DNA from: Paracoccus saliphilus
GTDB taxonomy: Bacteria > Pseudomonadota > Alphaproteobacteria > Rhodobacterales > Rhodobacteraceae
Assembly: GCF_028553805.1 (NCBI RefSeq)
Contig: NZ_CP067140.1
Coordinates: 3,830,001 to 3,894,000, forward strand
Direction: 5' to 3'
Length of the DNA stretch: 64,000 nt
The notes beneath the pieces are model-generated. The model was not told the origin of the DNA, did not search any database, and worked only from the letters and a program-made list of their open reading frames with translations. This document shows, one piece after another, positions 1-8,668 of the stretch. The position numbers were made by a program, and so were the translations under genes. Each line of letters opens with the position of its first letter. Position 1 is the first letter of the stretch.

Positions 1-16
1 CGGAGGAGAGATCAAG

Positions 17-802
17 ATGGCAGACCTCGTCTTGCGCGAAGATACCGATCACGTGGCGCGGCTGGTGCTGAACAGCCCATCGAACTTCAACGCCCTGTCG
101 CTGGAAATGATCGACGCCCTGTCGGATGCCTTCCGGGCGATCGAGGCCGACGATACGATTCGCGCGGTGATTCTGGCAGCGGAAGGCAAGGCATTCTCGG
201 CTGGCCACGATCTGCGGCAGATGCAGGCGGCTCGTCAAAACGAGGATGCGGGCCGAGCGGCGTATGACAAGCTGTTCGGGCGCTGCGCCGGGATGATGCA
301 GATGATCCCGGCCCTGCCCCAACCGGTCATCGCCGAGGTTCAGGGTATAGCTACAGCCGCGGGCTGCCAGCTCGTCGCCTCATGCGATCTGGCAGTTGCC
401 GCCGAAGGAGTTCGCTTCGGTGTCAACGGTGTGAATATCGGGCTCTTCTGCTCGACCCCGATGGTCGCGCTGACCCGGGCGGTGCCTCCGAAAGCGGCGT
501 TCGAGATGCTGACGACCGGCGAGTTCATCCTGGCGGACCGCGCCCGCGAACTGGGGCTTGTCAACCGGGTCGTTCCCGCCGATGAACTGGCCGATACGGC
601 AATGAACATGGCACGCCTGATCGCCTCGAAACTACCCTCGGCCGTACGCATGGGAAAACGCGCCTTCCACGAGCAGATCCGCCTCGGCCTGTCGGCCGCC
701 TATGACAGCGCGGGTGCCACGATGTGCGAGAACATGATGCTGCCGGACACAGACGAAGGCATTGATGCTTTCCTGGAAAAACGCAAGCCGAACTGGGGCT
801 GA
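17..802 (+). CDS. ECHDC3-like enoyl-CoA hydratase/isomerase family protein (crotonase fold)
   Basis: A 261-residue single-domain crotonase, the usual size for the family, preceded by a strong GGAGGAGAG ribosome site. The CoA/oxyanion-hole segments are visible (AFSAGHDL near 59-66; GIATAAGCQL near 110-119). The segment VNIGLFCSTP (139-148) is the pattern I associate with the ECHDC3 branch rather than with fatty-acid hydratases. The two glutamates that do the hydration in classical enoyl-CoA hydratase appear as Gln118 and Asn137/Asn140. CoA-thioester binding is therefore likely, but hydratase chemistry is doubtful. It converges on the GFA-fold gene 17 bp downstream; its own operon partners would lie left of the window. 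Confidence 0.85.
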   Translation: MADLVLREDTDHVARLVLNSPSNFNALSLEMIDALSDAFRAIEADDTIRAVILAAEGKAFSAGHDLRQMQAARQNEDAGRAAYDKLFGRCAGMMQMIPALPQPVIAEVQGIATAAGCQLVASCDLAVAAEGVRFGVNGVNIGLFCSTPMVALTRAVPPKAAFEMLTTGEFILADRARELGLVNRVVPADELADTAMNMARLIASKLPSAVRMGKRAFHEQIRLGLSAAYDSAGATMCENMMLPDTDEGIDAFLEKRKPNWG

Positions 803-819
803 GATAGCCCAGCCTCGCA

Positions 820-1290
820 TCACTCCCGCGCCAGCGCCGCATTCCGGCGCGCAAGGGATGTGGCTGACCATAGCACTTCACGGTCGTAATATTCCGTCAT
901 GACCGGCACATCTTCGGGCAATTGCAGCCAAGGCAGCTTGGTCAATGTAAAGATGTGAACATCCGGCGGGCAACTGGACGGATCGTCCAACGTTCCCACG
1001 CGCAAAAAGGCGAAACGTGCGCCGGCCCCTGCATAATGACTGTAAAGCGCAACGCGGCAATCGGGACAACGGATGATCCGCTGCCCCTTTCCCGAGGCGG
1101 AGGGTGTGAGAGTTTTCTTTGCCTCTCCCTCGACTTGCAGCAGATCGGTTTCGATCAGCGCATTGAGCACGAAGGCGCTTCCCGTTTCGCGCTGGCACCA
1201 ACTGCAGTGGCAACAATGCGTGAATAACGGCCGCTCCAACATCCGATAGCGAATCCGCCCACAGGTGCAGCCTCCGGTAAGCTTCACCAT
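820..1290 (-). CDS. GFA-family (CENP-V/GFA domain) zinc-binding protein
   Basis: A 156-residue protein built almost entirely of the GFA fold. Cysteine groups that bind zinc in this family are visible: CTCGRIRY near the N-terminus, CCHCSWCQRETG near 27-38, and CPDC near the middle. The family includes glutathione-dependent formaldehyde-activating enzyme, but most small members have no assigned substrate and I do not claim one here. The ATG at 1290 is chosen over the in-frame GTG just upstream because GAGGAGGG sits at the right distance. A second, larger GFA protein (gfa) lies at 52.4-53.2 kb. Confidence 0.8.
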   Translation of the reverse strand: MVKLTGGCTCGRIRYRMLERPLFTHCCHCSWCQRETGSAFVLNALIETDLLQVEGEAKKTLTPSASGKGQRIIRCPDCRVALYSHYAGAGARFAFLRVGTLDDPSSCPPDVHIFTLTKLPWLQLPEDVPVMTEYYDREVLWSATSLARRNAALARE

Positions 1291-1378
1291 CACACCCTCC
1301 TCGGTAGCAACGATGACATCCTCATCGACGATACCGTTGCATCACGCCGCTTCAGGAGCAATCCCTTGGGAAAGAGGC

Positions 1379-3046
1379 TCAGAACAACCCTTCGATCCAA
1401 CCATCCTCATCGATGCCGATGCTTTCCGCCGCTGGCTGCCGAGGCAGGCCGGGCATGGTCATGATCTGTCCGCAGATGGCCACGATGAAACCAGCCCCCG
1501 CATTCAGGCGAACCTCGCGGACCGGGACGATATGACCCTCGGGTGCGCCATGCAGCGCCGGGTTGGTCGAGAAGGAATATTGGGTCTTGGCGATACAGAC
1601 AGGCAGATGACCATATCCTGCCTCTTCCCAAGTTTCGAGCTGTTCACGTATTCCCGCCGCTGCCTCGGCATGCGAGGCGCGGTAGATGCGTGTGCAGATC
1701 GTTTCGATCTTTTGCCATAGCGGCATCGAATCGGGATAGAGCGTATGAAAATCCACCTCGCCCTCGGACAGTGCCACCACCTCGCGAGCCAAATCCTCGG
1801 CACCTGCCCCGCCTTGGGCCCAATGCCGCGCGATCACCGCCTTTACACCATGGTGCCCACAATATGTCTGCAAGGCCGCGACTTCAGCCTCGCTGTCACC
1901 GTCGAAATGGTTCAGCGCCACCACGACAGGCAAGCCGAAGCCGCGCAGATTCTCGATATGCCGGCCCAGATTGGCACAGCCGCGCGTGACCGCGGCCACA
2001 TCCTCGCCTCCCAGATCGGCCTTGGCGACCCCACCGTTCATCTTCAACGCGCGGATCGTAGCAACCAGCACCACGGCAGAGGGAGACAGTTCGGCCAGAC
2101 GGCACTTTATATCCAGGAACTTCTCGGCCCCCAGGTCGGCGCCGAAGCCTGCCTCGGTAACCACGTAATCCGAAAGGTGCAGCGCCGTTCGCGTGGCCGT
2201 CACGCTGTTGCAGCCATGGGCGATATTGGCAAAAGGCCCGCCATGCACCAGCGCCGGGTTATTCTCCAGCGTCTGGACGAGATTCGGTTGCAACGCATCC
2301 TTGAGCAGCACGGTCATGGCACCATCGGCCTTTAGATCGCGCGCCGTGACAGGCTGGCGATCGCGGCTATAGCCTATAACGATCCGGCCCAGCCTTTCCT
2401 GCAGATCGCCCAGATCGCTGGCAAGACACAGGATCGCCATCACCTCGGAGGCCACCGTGATATCGAACCCGCTTTGCCGCACAAAGCCATTCGCCACCCC
2501 CCCCAGCCCGAGCGCCACGTCGCGCAAGGCCCGGTCATTCATGTCCATCACCCGCCGCCATGTAATCCGGCGCGTGTCGATATCCAGCGCATTACCCCAA
2601 TAGATGTGATTGTCGATCATCGCGGCCAGCAGGTTATGGGCCGAGGTGATGGCGTGGAAATCGCCAGTGAAATGAAGGTTCATCTCCTCCATCGGCACGA
2701 TCTGCGCACGGCCTCCTCCTGCCGCGCCGCCCTTCATGCCGAAATTCGGACCAAGACTGGCCTCACGTATGCAGATGGTGGCGCGCTTGCCGATCCGGTT
2801 CAGCGCATCGCCAAGACCCACGGTCGTCGTCGTCTTCCCTTCGCCCGCCGGAGTCGGGCTGATTGCGGTGACGAGAACCAGGCGCCCCATGGGACGATCC
2901 GTCAAGGTAGCGATAGCGTCATGGGTAATCTTGGCCTTGTCATGGCCGTAAGGCAGGATCTGATCCACCCCCAAGCCCAAGCCTTCGGCGATCTCTGCGA
3001 TGGGGCGCTTGGTCGCGGCCCGCGCGATCTGGATATCTGAAGTCAT
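1379..3046 (-). CDS. fhs: Formate--tetrahydrofolate ligase
   Basis: Makes 10-formyl-tetrahydrofolate from formate, THF and ATP in the cytosol, feeding purine and one-carbon metabolism. The 555-residue length matches the family, and the nucleotide-binding segment [18 protein letters not shown] is near residue 65. The start at 3046 (MTSDIQ) is preferred over an upstream in-frame codon because GGGGAGGAAG lies directly before it. It follows the dehydratase gene by 42 bp on the same strand, so the two are probably cotranscribed. Serine/threonine deamination and one-carbon activation in one unit suggests amino-acid or C1 substrate use, which is inference. Confidence 0.95.
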   Translation of the reverse strand: MTSDIQIARAATKRPIAEIAEGLGLGVDQILPYGHDKAKITHDAIATLTDRPMGRLVLVTAISPTPAGEGKTTTTVGLGDALNRIGKRATICIREASLGPNFGMKGGAAGGGRAQIVPMEEMNLHFTGDFHAITSAHNLLAAMIDNHIYWGNALDIDTRRITWRRVMDMNDRALRDVALGLGGVANGFVRQSGFDITVASEVMAILCLASDLGDLQERLGRIVIGYSRDRQPVTARDLKADGAMTVLLKDALQPNLVQTLENNPALVHGGPFANIAHGCNSVTATRTALHLSDYVVTEAGFGADLGAEKFLDIKCRLAELSPSAVVLVATIRALKMNGGVAKADLGGEDVAAVTRGCANLGRHIENLRGFGLPVVVALNHFDGDSEAEVAALQTYCGHHGVKAVIARHWAQGGAGAEDLAREVVALSEGEVDFHTLYPDSMPLWQKIETICTRIYRASHAEAAAGIREQLETWEEAGYGHLPVCIAKTQYSFSTNPALHGAPEGHIVPVREVRLNAGAGFIVAICGQIMTMPGLPRQPAAESIGIDEDGWIEGLF

Positions 3047-3088
3047 CTTCCTCCCCACAGTCTTATTGATGTCGGGATAGACAAGCAC

Positions 3089-4066
3089 CTATCCCTGAAT
3101 CTGTGGCAGGCTGCCTTGCAGAACATCAAGATACCAGCCCTTATCGATGTTTCCACCCGAAAGGATGACACCGACCTTCTTGCCCCGCATCCTCTCTTTG
3201 TCCTGCATCAGTGCGGCCAGAGATGCGGCACCAGCGGCTTCGGCAATGTTGTGAATATCGGTGTAATAGACCCGCATGGCCGCAGCCAACTCGGCATCGG
3301 TCACGGTCACGAAACGCGCCGCGCCGGGGCCATAGATCGCCAGCGCCTCGGGAACGGGAACCCGGACCGCCATCCCGTCGGCGATCGTCCGGGGAGAGCC
3401 CGTCTCGATGAGCCTGCCCGCCTCCACCGAAAGCTTCGGGCATTGTGCCTCAGCTGAAACCACGCCCACCACCTCGACCGAAAGCCCAAGGGCGTCACGG
3501 GCCAGGATGGTGCCGCAGATACCCGAACCACAGCCGATCGGCACATAGACCGTGTCGAGATCGGGAACGGCAGTGAACAATTCATAGGCATAGGTTGCGA
3601 CACCGCGCACCAGTTCCCGGTGGAAGGGCGGCACGATCAATAGCCCCTCCTCCTCGGCGACGCGAAAGGCTTCCACGCGCGCCTCGTCGAAATCCTCGCC
3701 GAATTCGATCAGTTCGGCCCCGAAGGCACGCATCGCCATGTTCTTCTCGACCGAGTTGCCGAAAGGCACATATATCTTCGCGGTCAATCCGGCGGCAGAA
3801 GCAGCCCGCGCTTGTGATTGCCCATGATTTCCCCGTGTCGCCGTGCAGATCCCTTTCAACTCTGGACGGGCGCGCCGCATCCAGTCGATGAAGGTGATTC
3901 CACCTCGCGTCTTGAAGGCGCCCGTAGGCCCGTGGTTCTCATGTTTGACCCAGACTTCGCATCCAAGCCGACGCGCCAATTGCGGCCAGGCATATTGAGG
4001 CGTTGGCTGCATCTGCGTGTAGACCAGCTGCGCGGCCTGCTGCAAATCGTCGATGGTGAATCTCAC
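3089..4066 (-). CDS. Threonine/serine dehydratase-like PLP enzyme (fold type II)
   Basis: A 325-residue catalytic-domain-only protein of the threonine dehydratase/serine racemase family, without the ACT-like regulatory tail of biosynthetic IlvA. The PLP lysine lies in GPTGAFKTRGG (about 46-56), the substrate loop is TRGNHGQS, and the glycine-rich phosphate loop is GCGSGICG. The expected reaction is deamination of a hydroxy amino acid to a 2-oxo acid plus ammonia; whether the substrate is Thr, Ser or hydroxyaspartate cannot be read from the sequence. It lies 47 bp after the Usp gene and 42 bp before fhs on the same strand. Confidence 0.85.
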   Translation of the reverse strand: MRFTIDDLQQAAQLVYTQMQPTPQYAWPQLARRLGCEVWVKHENHGPTGAFKTRGGITFIDWMRRARPELKGICTATRGNHGQSQARAASAAGLTAKIYVPFGNSVEKNMAMRAFGAELIEFGEDFDEARVEAFRVAEEEGLLIVPPFHRELVRGVATYAYELFTAVPDLDTVYVPIGCGSGICGTILARDALGLSVEVVGVVSAEAQCPKLSVEAGRLIETGSPRTIADGMAVRVPVPEALAIYGPGAARFVTVTDAELAAAMRVYYTDIHNIAEAAGAASLAALMQDKERMRGKKVGVILSGGNIDKGWYLDVLQGSLPQIQG

Positions 4067-4113
4067 GGCGATCCTCGCATTCGATCCGGCCTTTTGCCTT
4101 CCCAGTAGCGGGG

Positions 4114-4539
4114 TCAGCGCACGACCAGGACCGAGCAGGGCGAGTGCCGAACCACGGCATTGGTATGGCTGCTGATCAGGATGCTCCGTAACTCGTCACG
4201 TTGCGGGCTGGCCATCACGATGATGTCGGCCCGAGCCTTCCTGGCGATTTTCAGGATCGTCTCGGCAACATGGCCATGACCGACATGAGTCTCGACCTTT
4301 GCGCCTTCCGGGAAATGCTCTTTCGCAAAACGGTCCAGGCCGTCTTTCATGGCCTGCAGGGCCTGCACCTCATAGCCCTTTGGCAGATAGGTCGCAACCA
4401 TTGAACTGCCGATATCGGGCACGATCCCCAACAGGTGGATCGTGCCCCCCTCGTCGACCTGCCGCCGGGCAGCTGTCAGGGTCATTTCCCAGCTTTCAGC
4501 CTGTTGCAGGTCAATGGGTAGAAGGACGTTCTCAGGCAT
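4114..4539 (-). CDS. Universal stress protein (UspA family), TRAP-linked
   Basis: A 141-residue single Usp domain: a beta-strand start MPENVLLPID and an end HSPCSVLVVR typical of the family. It overlaps the 3' end of the TRAP permease gene by 8 nt, the arrangement seen for TeaD with the TeaABC ectoine TRAP system, so it may modulate that transporter. The usual ATP-binding signature G-2x-G-9x-G(S/T) is degraded here: the stretch reads MASPQRDELRSILISSHTN and lacks all its glycines. ATP binding is therefore doubtful. Confidence 0.85.
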   Translation of the reverse strand: MPENVLLPIDLQQAESWEMTLTAARRQVDEGGTIHLLGIVPDIGSSMVATYLPKGYEVQALQAMKDGLDRFAKEHFPEGAKVETHVGHGHVAETILKIARKARADIIVMASPQRDELRSILISSHTNAVVRHSPCSVLVVR

Positions 4540-7393
4540 GGCTCACTCCTTCACCTTCACGGCGGATGACCCCGGCACCGGGACCCGCGCGCATCTTTTG
4601 CATCCAGACGACCAGCGCGAGGATCAGCGCCGCCGGAATATAGACCCAGTATTTCGATGGAGCAGGGGCTGGAGCGCGAACCAGCAGAACCTGCTGATCC
4701 CAATCCAGGCCCGCCGCTTGCGCCGGACTGTCGAAGGCCACGTTGTCGATGATGACCTCTTCGCCGTTCTGGATGGTCTCGATTCCCAGAGCCTGCATTT
4801 TTTCCGCTCCATCGCCCCCCTCGGGCACCTCAAGCAATGCCGTGAACTCGATCGGATCACCGACATCGTTCAACCCGGCAATCCGCAGCCTGAGAGGCGC
4901 ACCCGGCTCGGCATTGCCAAGCGCTTCCTCGAACTGGGCGGGCGGCAGGTCTTCATAGGGCGGATAGACGTAATCCATGAAGAAGCCGGGTCTGAAGATC
5001 GCGAAGGCGATCACCAGCAGCAAGGCCGATTCCCAGATCCTGTTGCGGGTCAGGAACCAGCCCTGTGTCGCCGCAGCGAAGAGCAACATCGCCAACGTCG
5101 CCGTGATGAAAACGAAGATTCCGTGGATCCAGTCGACATTGATCAACAGCAGGTCGGTGTTGAAGATGAACAGGAAGGGCAGCGCCGCCGTCCTAAGGCT
5201 GTAGAAAAAGGCGACCGCCCCGGTCCGGATCGGATCGCCGCCCGACACGGCCGCTGCCGCGAATGAGGCAAGCCCCACGGGTGGAGTCACATCCGCCATG
5301 ATCCCGAAATAGAACACGAAGAGATGCACCGCGATCAATGGCACGATCAGCCCGTTCTGCTGGCCGAGCGTCACGATGACCGGGGCCAGCAGGGCCGAGA
5401 CGACGATATAGTTCGCCGTGGTTGGCAGGCCCATGCCAAGGATCAGTGACAGGATCGCGGTGAGGAACAGGATGGCCAGCAGATGACCGCCCGACAGCGC
5501 CTCGACCACATCGGCAAGCGCCGAACCCACACCCGTCTGGCTGACCGCGCCGACGATGATCCCCGCGGTCGCCGTGGCGATACCGATGCCGATCATGTTG
5601 CGCGCACCCGAGATCATGCCATCGATCAGGTCGTTGAAACCCGATTGCAGCGCCGCGCCGATCCTGCGATTGCCGGTGCGATCCATGCCACGCATCATCA
5701 CCATCAGCGGCCGCTGCGTCAGCAGAATGAAGATCATATAGGCCGTGGCCCAGAAGGCCGACAGGCCGGGTGACAGACGGTCCACCATCAGTGCCCAGAC
5801 CAGCACCACGACCGGAAGCAGGAAGTGCAGTCCCGAGCGCACGGTCGGCCCGGGCAGCGGCAGCTGCGTCACCGGCTTGTTCGGATCGTCCAGTTCCAGC
5901 GGTTCCTCGCGCGAAGCGACATAGAGCAGGGCGATATAAGCCATGGTCAGCATCGCGAAAACGACATAGGCCGCGTTGTCGCCGAATGTCGGACGGATCC
6001 AGCCCATGGAATATTTGACGATCAGCGCCAAGGCGCAGACGACGACGACACCGAACACGAAACCGACAAGGCGACGCATCAGCGGCCCCGGCACATAGGC
6101 GCGCGGCAAGCCTTTCAGTCCGGCCTTCATCGCCTCGAGATGGACGATATAGACCAGCGCTATATAGCTGATCGAGGCAGGCAGGAATGCATGCTTGACC
6201 ACGTCGAAATACGGGATTCCCACATATTCGACCATCAGGAAGGCCGCGGCCCCCATCACCGGTGGCATGATCTGTCCATTGACCGATGACGCGACCTCGA
6301 CCGCCCCCGCCTTTTCGGAACTGAAACCAACCTTTTTCATCAGCGGAATGGTAAAGGTGCCGGTGGTCACGACATTCGCGATGGACGAGCCTGAAATCAG
6401 TCCGGTCATGGCGGAACTCACGACGGCGGCCTTGGCCGGTCCGCCCCGCATATGCCCCATCAGTGAAAAGGCCACCTGAATGAAGTAATTACCCGCGCCC
6501 GCCTTGTCCAACAGCGCGCCGAACAACACGAAGAGGAACACGAAACTGGTCGAAACACCCAAGGCGATGCCGAAGACACCCTCGGTCGTGATCCATTGAT
6601 GATTGACCACTTCGGACAGGGTATTGCCCTTATGCGCGATGATATCGGGCATATAGGGACCAAGGAAAGTATAGGCCAGAAACACGCTGGCCACGATCAT
6701 CAGCGCCGGGCCAAGGCTGCGCCGCGTAGCCTCAAGCAGCAGCATCAGGCCAATCACGGCGATAACGAAATCCTGCATGATCGGAGCCCCGACACGGGTT
6801 CCGATGGCGTCATAGAAGATGAGGATATAAAGCGCCGCGATTGCCGCAACCACCGCAAGTGCCCATTCCCAGGGTGGCACCCAGTTCTTCGGGCTGCCAA
6901 GCAGAACCGCAGCAATTACCGCGATCCCCACGACCGGAATCCACCAGACCGGCACACCGGACTTTGCGCCCTCGATGAACAGCACCGTCATCAACACCGG
7001 AATACCGACCCCCAGCACAAGCTGGAACGGAGAGCGCTGTGCCGGATAGGCCATATAGGCAAGGAACAACGCGAAAGCGAGATGGATCGACCGGGTCTCG
7101 GTATCGTTCATCACCAGATTTGCCCCCGAAAAGCCGATGCTTTTGAGGAACCCGGTAACAACGAATGGCAGAGGCGAAGCGATCCAGAGCTGGAACAGCG
7201 ACCAGAAGAAGGCGACAAGCAGGATGATCGTGCCTACGGCGCCCTGCGGACTTCTCGCCCCCGTATCCGAAGAGGCAACAAGTTCATCCAGTTCGGCCTG
7301 AGACAGACCGCCCTTGCCGGAAGCTTCCATTTCGACCCTGCTGGCCTCGAACTGATGGCCGCCGGATTTCGGATTATCGTCATTCTCGCTCAT
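4532..7393 (-). CDS. TRAP transporter fused permease (4TM/12TM, TAXI type)
   Basis: A 953-residue inner-membrane protein joining the small (DctQ-like) and large (DctM-like) TRAP subunits. A charged cytoplasmic N-terminus of about 50 residues is followed by many hydrophobic helices; GSSIANVVTTGTFTIPLMKK and the region around GMGLPTTANYIV are typical DctM segments. The last 150 or so residues form a soluble segment containing EVIIDNVAFDSPAQAAGLDW, which looks PDZ-like and probably matches the uncharacterised tail domain of such fusions (DUF3394), then one more helix. GGGGAGGG precedes the start. With the TAXI binding protein upstream it forms a sodium- or proton-driven organic-acid importer; the substrate is unknown. 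Confidence 0.92.
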   Translation of the reverse strand: MSENDDNPKSGGHQFEASRVEMEASGKGGLSQAELDELVASSDTGARSPQGAVGTIILLVAFFWSLFQLWIASPLPFVVTGFLKSIGFSGANLVMNDTETRSIHLAFALFLAYMAYPAQRSPFQLVLGVGIPVLMTVLFIEGAKSGVPVWWIPVVGIAVIAAVLLGSPKNWVPPWEWALAVVAAIAALYILIFYDAIGTRVGAPIMQDFVIAVIGLMLLLEATRRSLGPALMIVASVFLAYTFLGPYMPDIIAHKGNTLSEVVNHQWITTEGVFGIALGVSTSFVFLFVLFGALLDKAGAGNYFIQVAFSLMGHMRGGPAKAAVVSSAMTGLISGSSIANVVTTGTFTIPLMKKVGFSSEKAGAVEVASSVNGQIMPPVMGAAAFLMVEYVGIPYFDVVKHAFLPASISYIALVYIVHLEAMKAGLKGLPRAYVPGPLMRRLVGFVFGVVVVCALALIVKYSMGWIRPTFGDNAAYVVFAMLTMAYIALLYVASREEPLELDDPNKPVTQLPLPGPTVRSGLHFLLPVVVLVWALMVDRLSPGLSAFWATAYMIFILLTQRPLMVMMRGMDRTGNRRIGAALQSGFNDLIDGMISGARNMIGIGIATATAGIIVGAVSQTGVGSALADVVEALSGGHLLAILFLTAILSLILGMGLPTTANYIVVSALLAPVIVTLGQQNGLIVPLIAVHLFVFYFGIMADVTPPVGLASFAAAAVSGGDPIRTGAVAFFYSLRTAALPFLFIFNTDLLLINVDWIHGIFVFITATLAMLLFAAATQGWFLTRNRIWESALLLVIAFAIFRPGFFMDYVYPPYEDLPPAQFEEALGNAEPGAPLRLRIAGLNDVGDPIEFTALLEVPEGGDGAEKMQALGIETIQNGEEVIIDNVAFDSPAQAAGLDWDQQVLLVRAPAPAPSKYWVYIPAALILALVVWMQKMRAGPGAGVIRREGEGVSHA

Positions 7394-7459
7394 CGCGTCA
7401 CCCTCCCCGTTTGGGCGTTATATTATTGTGTTCACGAGTCTTTTTATCTTCACGAGCGA

Positions 7460-7483
7460 GGGGCGGCCCGGAAAGGCCGCCCC
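7460..7483 (-). terminator. Intergenic GC hairpin between TAXI binding-protein and permease genes
   Basis: A perfect 9-bp stem, GGGGCGGCC pairing with GGCCGCCCC across a 6-nt loop, starts about 17 bp after the binding-protein stop. There is no T-run on the transcript side, so it looks less like a full terminator than like an mRNA-stabilising or attenuating hairpin. Such hairpins commonly let binding-protein transcript accumulate above permease transcript. That role is inferred; the hairpin itself is seen directly. Confidence 0.55.
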
Positions 7484-7499
7484 AAAATAGTCCGGCTTG

Positions 7500-8471
7500 T
7501 TATTCGATCCAGCCTTGTTCCTTGTAATATTTCTCGGCCCCCGGATGCAGCGGAGCGCTGTTGCCTTCCGCGATCATGGCCTCGGGCTCAAGATTGGCGA
7601 ATGCCGGATGCAGCCCCTTGAAGCGATCGAAATTGTCGAAAACCGACTTCACGACTTCATAGACCATGTCCTCGGGGACATCGGCGGATGTGACGAAGGT
7701 CGCCTTCACGCCGAAGGTTTCGACGTCCTCGTCGCTGCCGGTATACATGCCACCGGGGATCGTCGCCTTGGCATAATAGGGGTTGTCGTCGACCAGCTTG
7801 TCGATCGCTTCGCCCGTGACCGGGATCAGCCGCGCATCCACCGTCGAGGTCGCCTCCTGGATCGAGCCGTTGGGATGGCCCACGGTGTAGATGATCGCGT
7901 CTACCTTGTTGTCACCCAACGCAGCCGACTGCTCTGCCGGTTTCAGTTCGGAGGCGAGCGAGAAATCCCCCATCGTCCAGCCGACCGCGTCCAGCACGAC
8001 TTCCATCGTGCCGCGCTGACCCGAACCGGGATTGCCGACATTCACCCGCTTGCCCTTGAGATCCTCGAAGGTCTCGATGCCGGAATCGGCGCGGGCAACC
8101 ACGTTGAACGGCTCTGGATGGACCGAGAAGACAGCCCGCAGATCTTCGAATTTCTTGTCACCTTCGAATTCGGGTACATCGCCATTATAGGCGTGGAACT
8201 GCCAGTCGGACTGGGCCACGCCCATGGTCATGTCACCGGCCTGGATCGCGTTGATATTGGCGATCGAGCCACCGGTCGAAGGCGCGGTGCACTTGATGCC
8301 GGTTTCAGCGGTATTTCGGTTAACCAGACGGCAGATCGACTGCCCGACGACATAGTAAACGCCGGTTTGGCCACCCGTACCGATGGTGATGAAACGCTCT
8401 TCCTGAGCCGCGGCCGCGCTTGCGCCAAGCGCAAAGGCCGCCGTCAGAAGAATCGGTTTGAACTTGCTCAT
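7500..8471 (-). CDS. TAXI family TRAP transporter solute-binding protein
   Basis: A 323-residue periplasmic protein with a clear Sec signal peptide (MSKFKPILL, then an Ala-rich core ending ASAAAAQEE). The mature start RFITIGTGGQTGVYYVVGQSICRLVN is the hallmark of TAXI (TRAP-associated extracytoplasmic immunogenic) proteins. It should capture the substrate and hand it to the fused permease encoded 106 bp downstream. A 197-bp gap separates it from the aminotransferase gene upstream, so a promoter probably lies there. Confidence 0.93.
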   Translation of the reverse strand: MSKFKPILLTAAFALGASAAAAQEERFITIGTGGQTGVYYVVGQSICRLVNRNTAETGIKCTAPSTGGSIANINAIQAGDMTMGVAQSDWQFHAYNGDVPEFEGDKKFEDLRAVFSVHPEPFNVVARADSGIETFEDLKGKRVNVGNPGSGQRGTMEVVLDAVGWTMGDFSLASELKPAEQSAALGDNKVDAIIYTVGHPNGSIQEATSTVDARLIPVTGEAIDKLVDDNPYYAKATIPGGMYTGSDEDVETFGVKATFVTSADVPEDMVYEVVKSVFDNFDRFKGLHPAFANLEPEAMIAEGNSAPLHPGAEKYYKEQGWIE

Positions 8472-8668
8472 GCAGCTATCTCCCTAGGTTATTCTGCCAT
8501 CGTATCGGCTTTACCCCGCGCCTTTCGGCACAGGCTCTCGTTTACGGTAGCGCAGTCATGCGGTTTGGCAATGCCTAACAACTGAATTCCGGAAACACGG
8601 GACTGTCTATAGGTTAAACTACTCAGTTCATTCGGCTTCTGATTCGGGCTGCGCCACAGAATCCGCCA

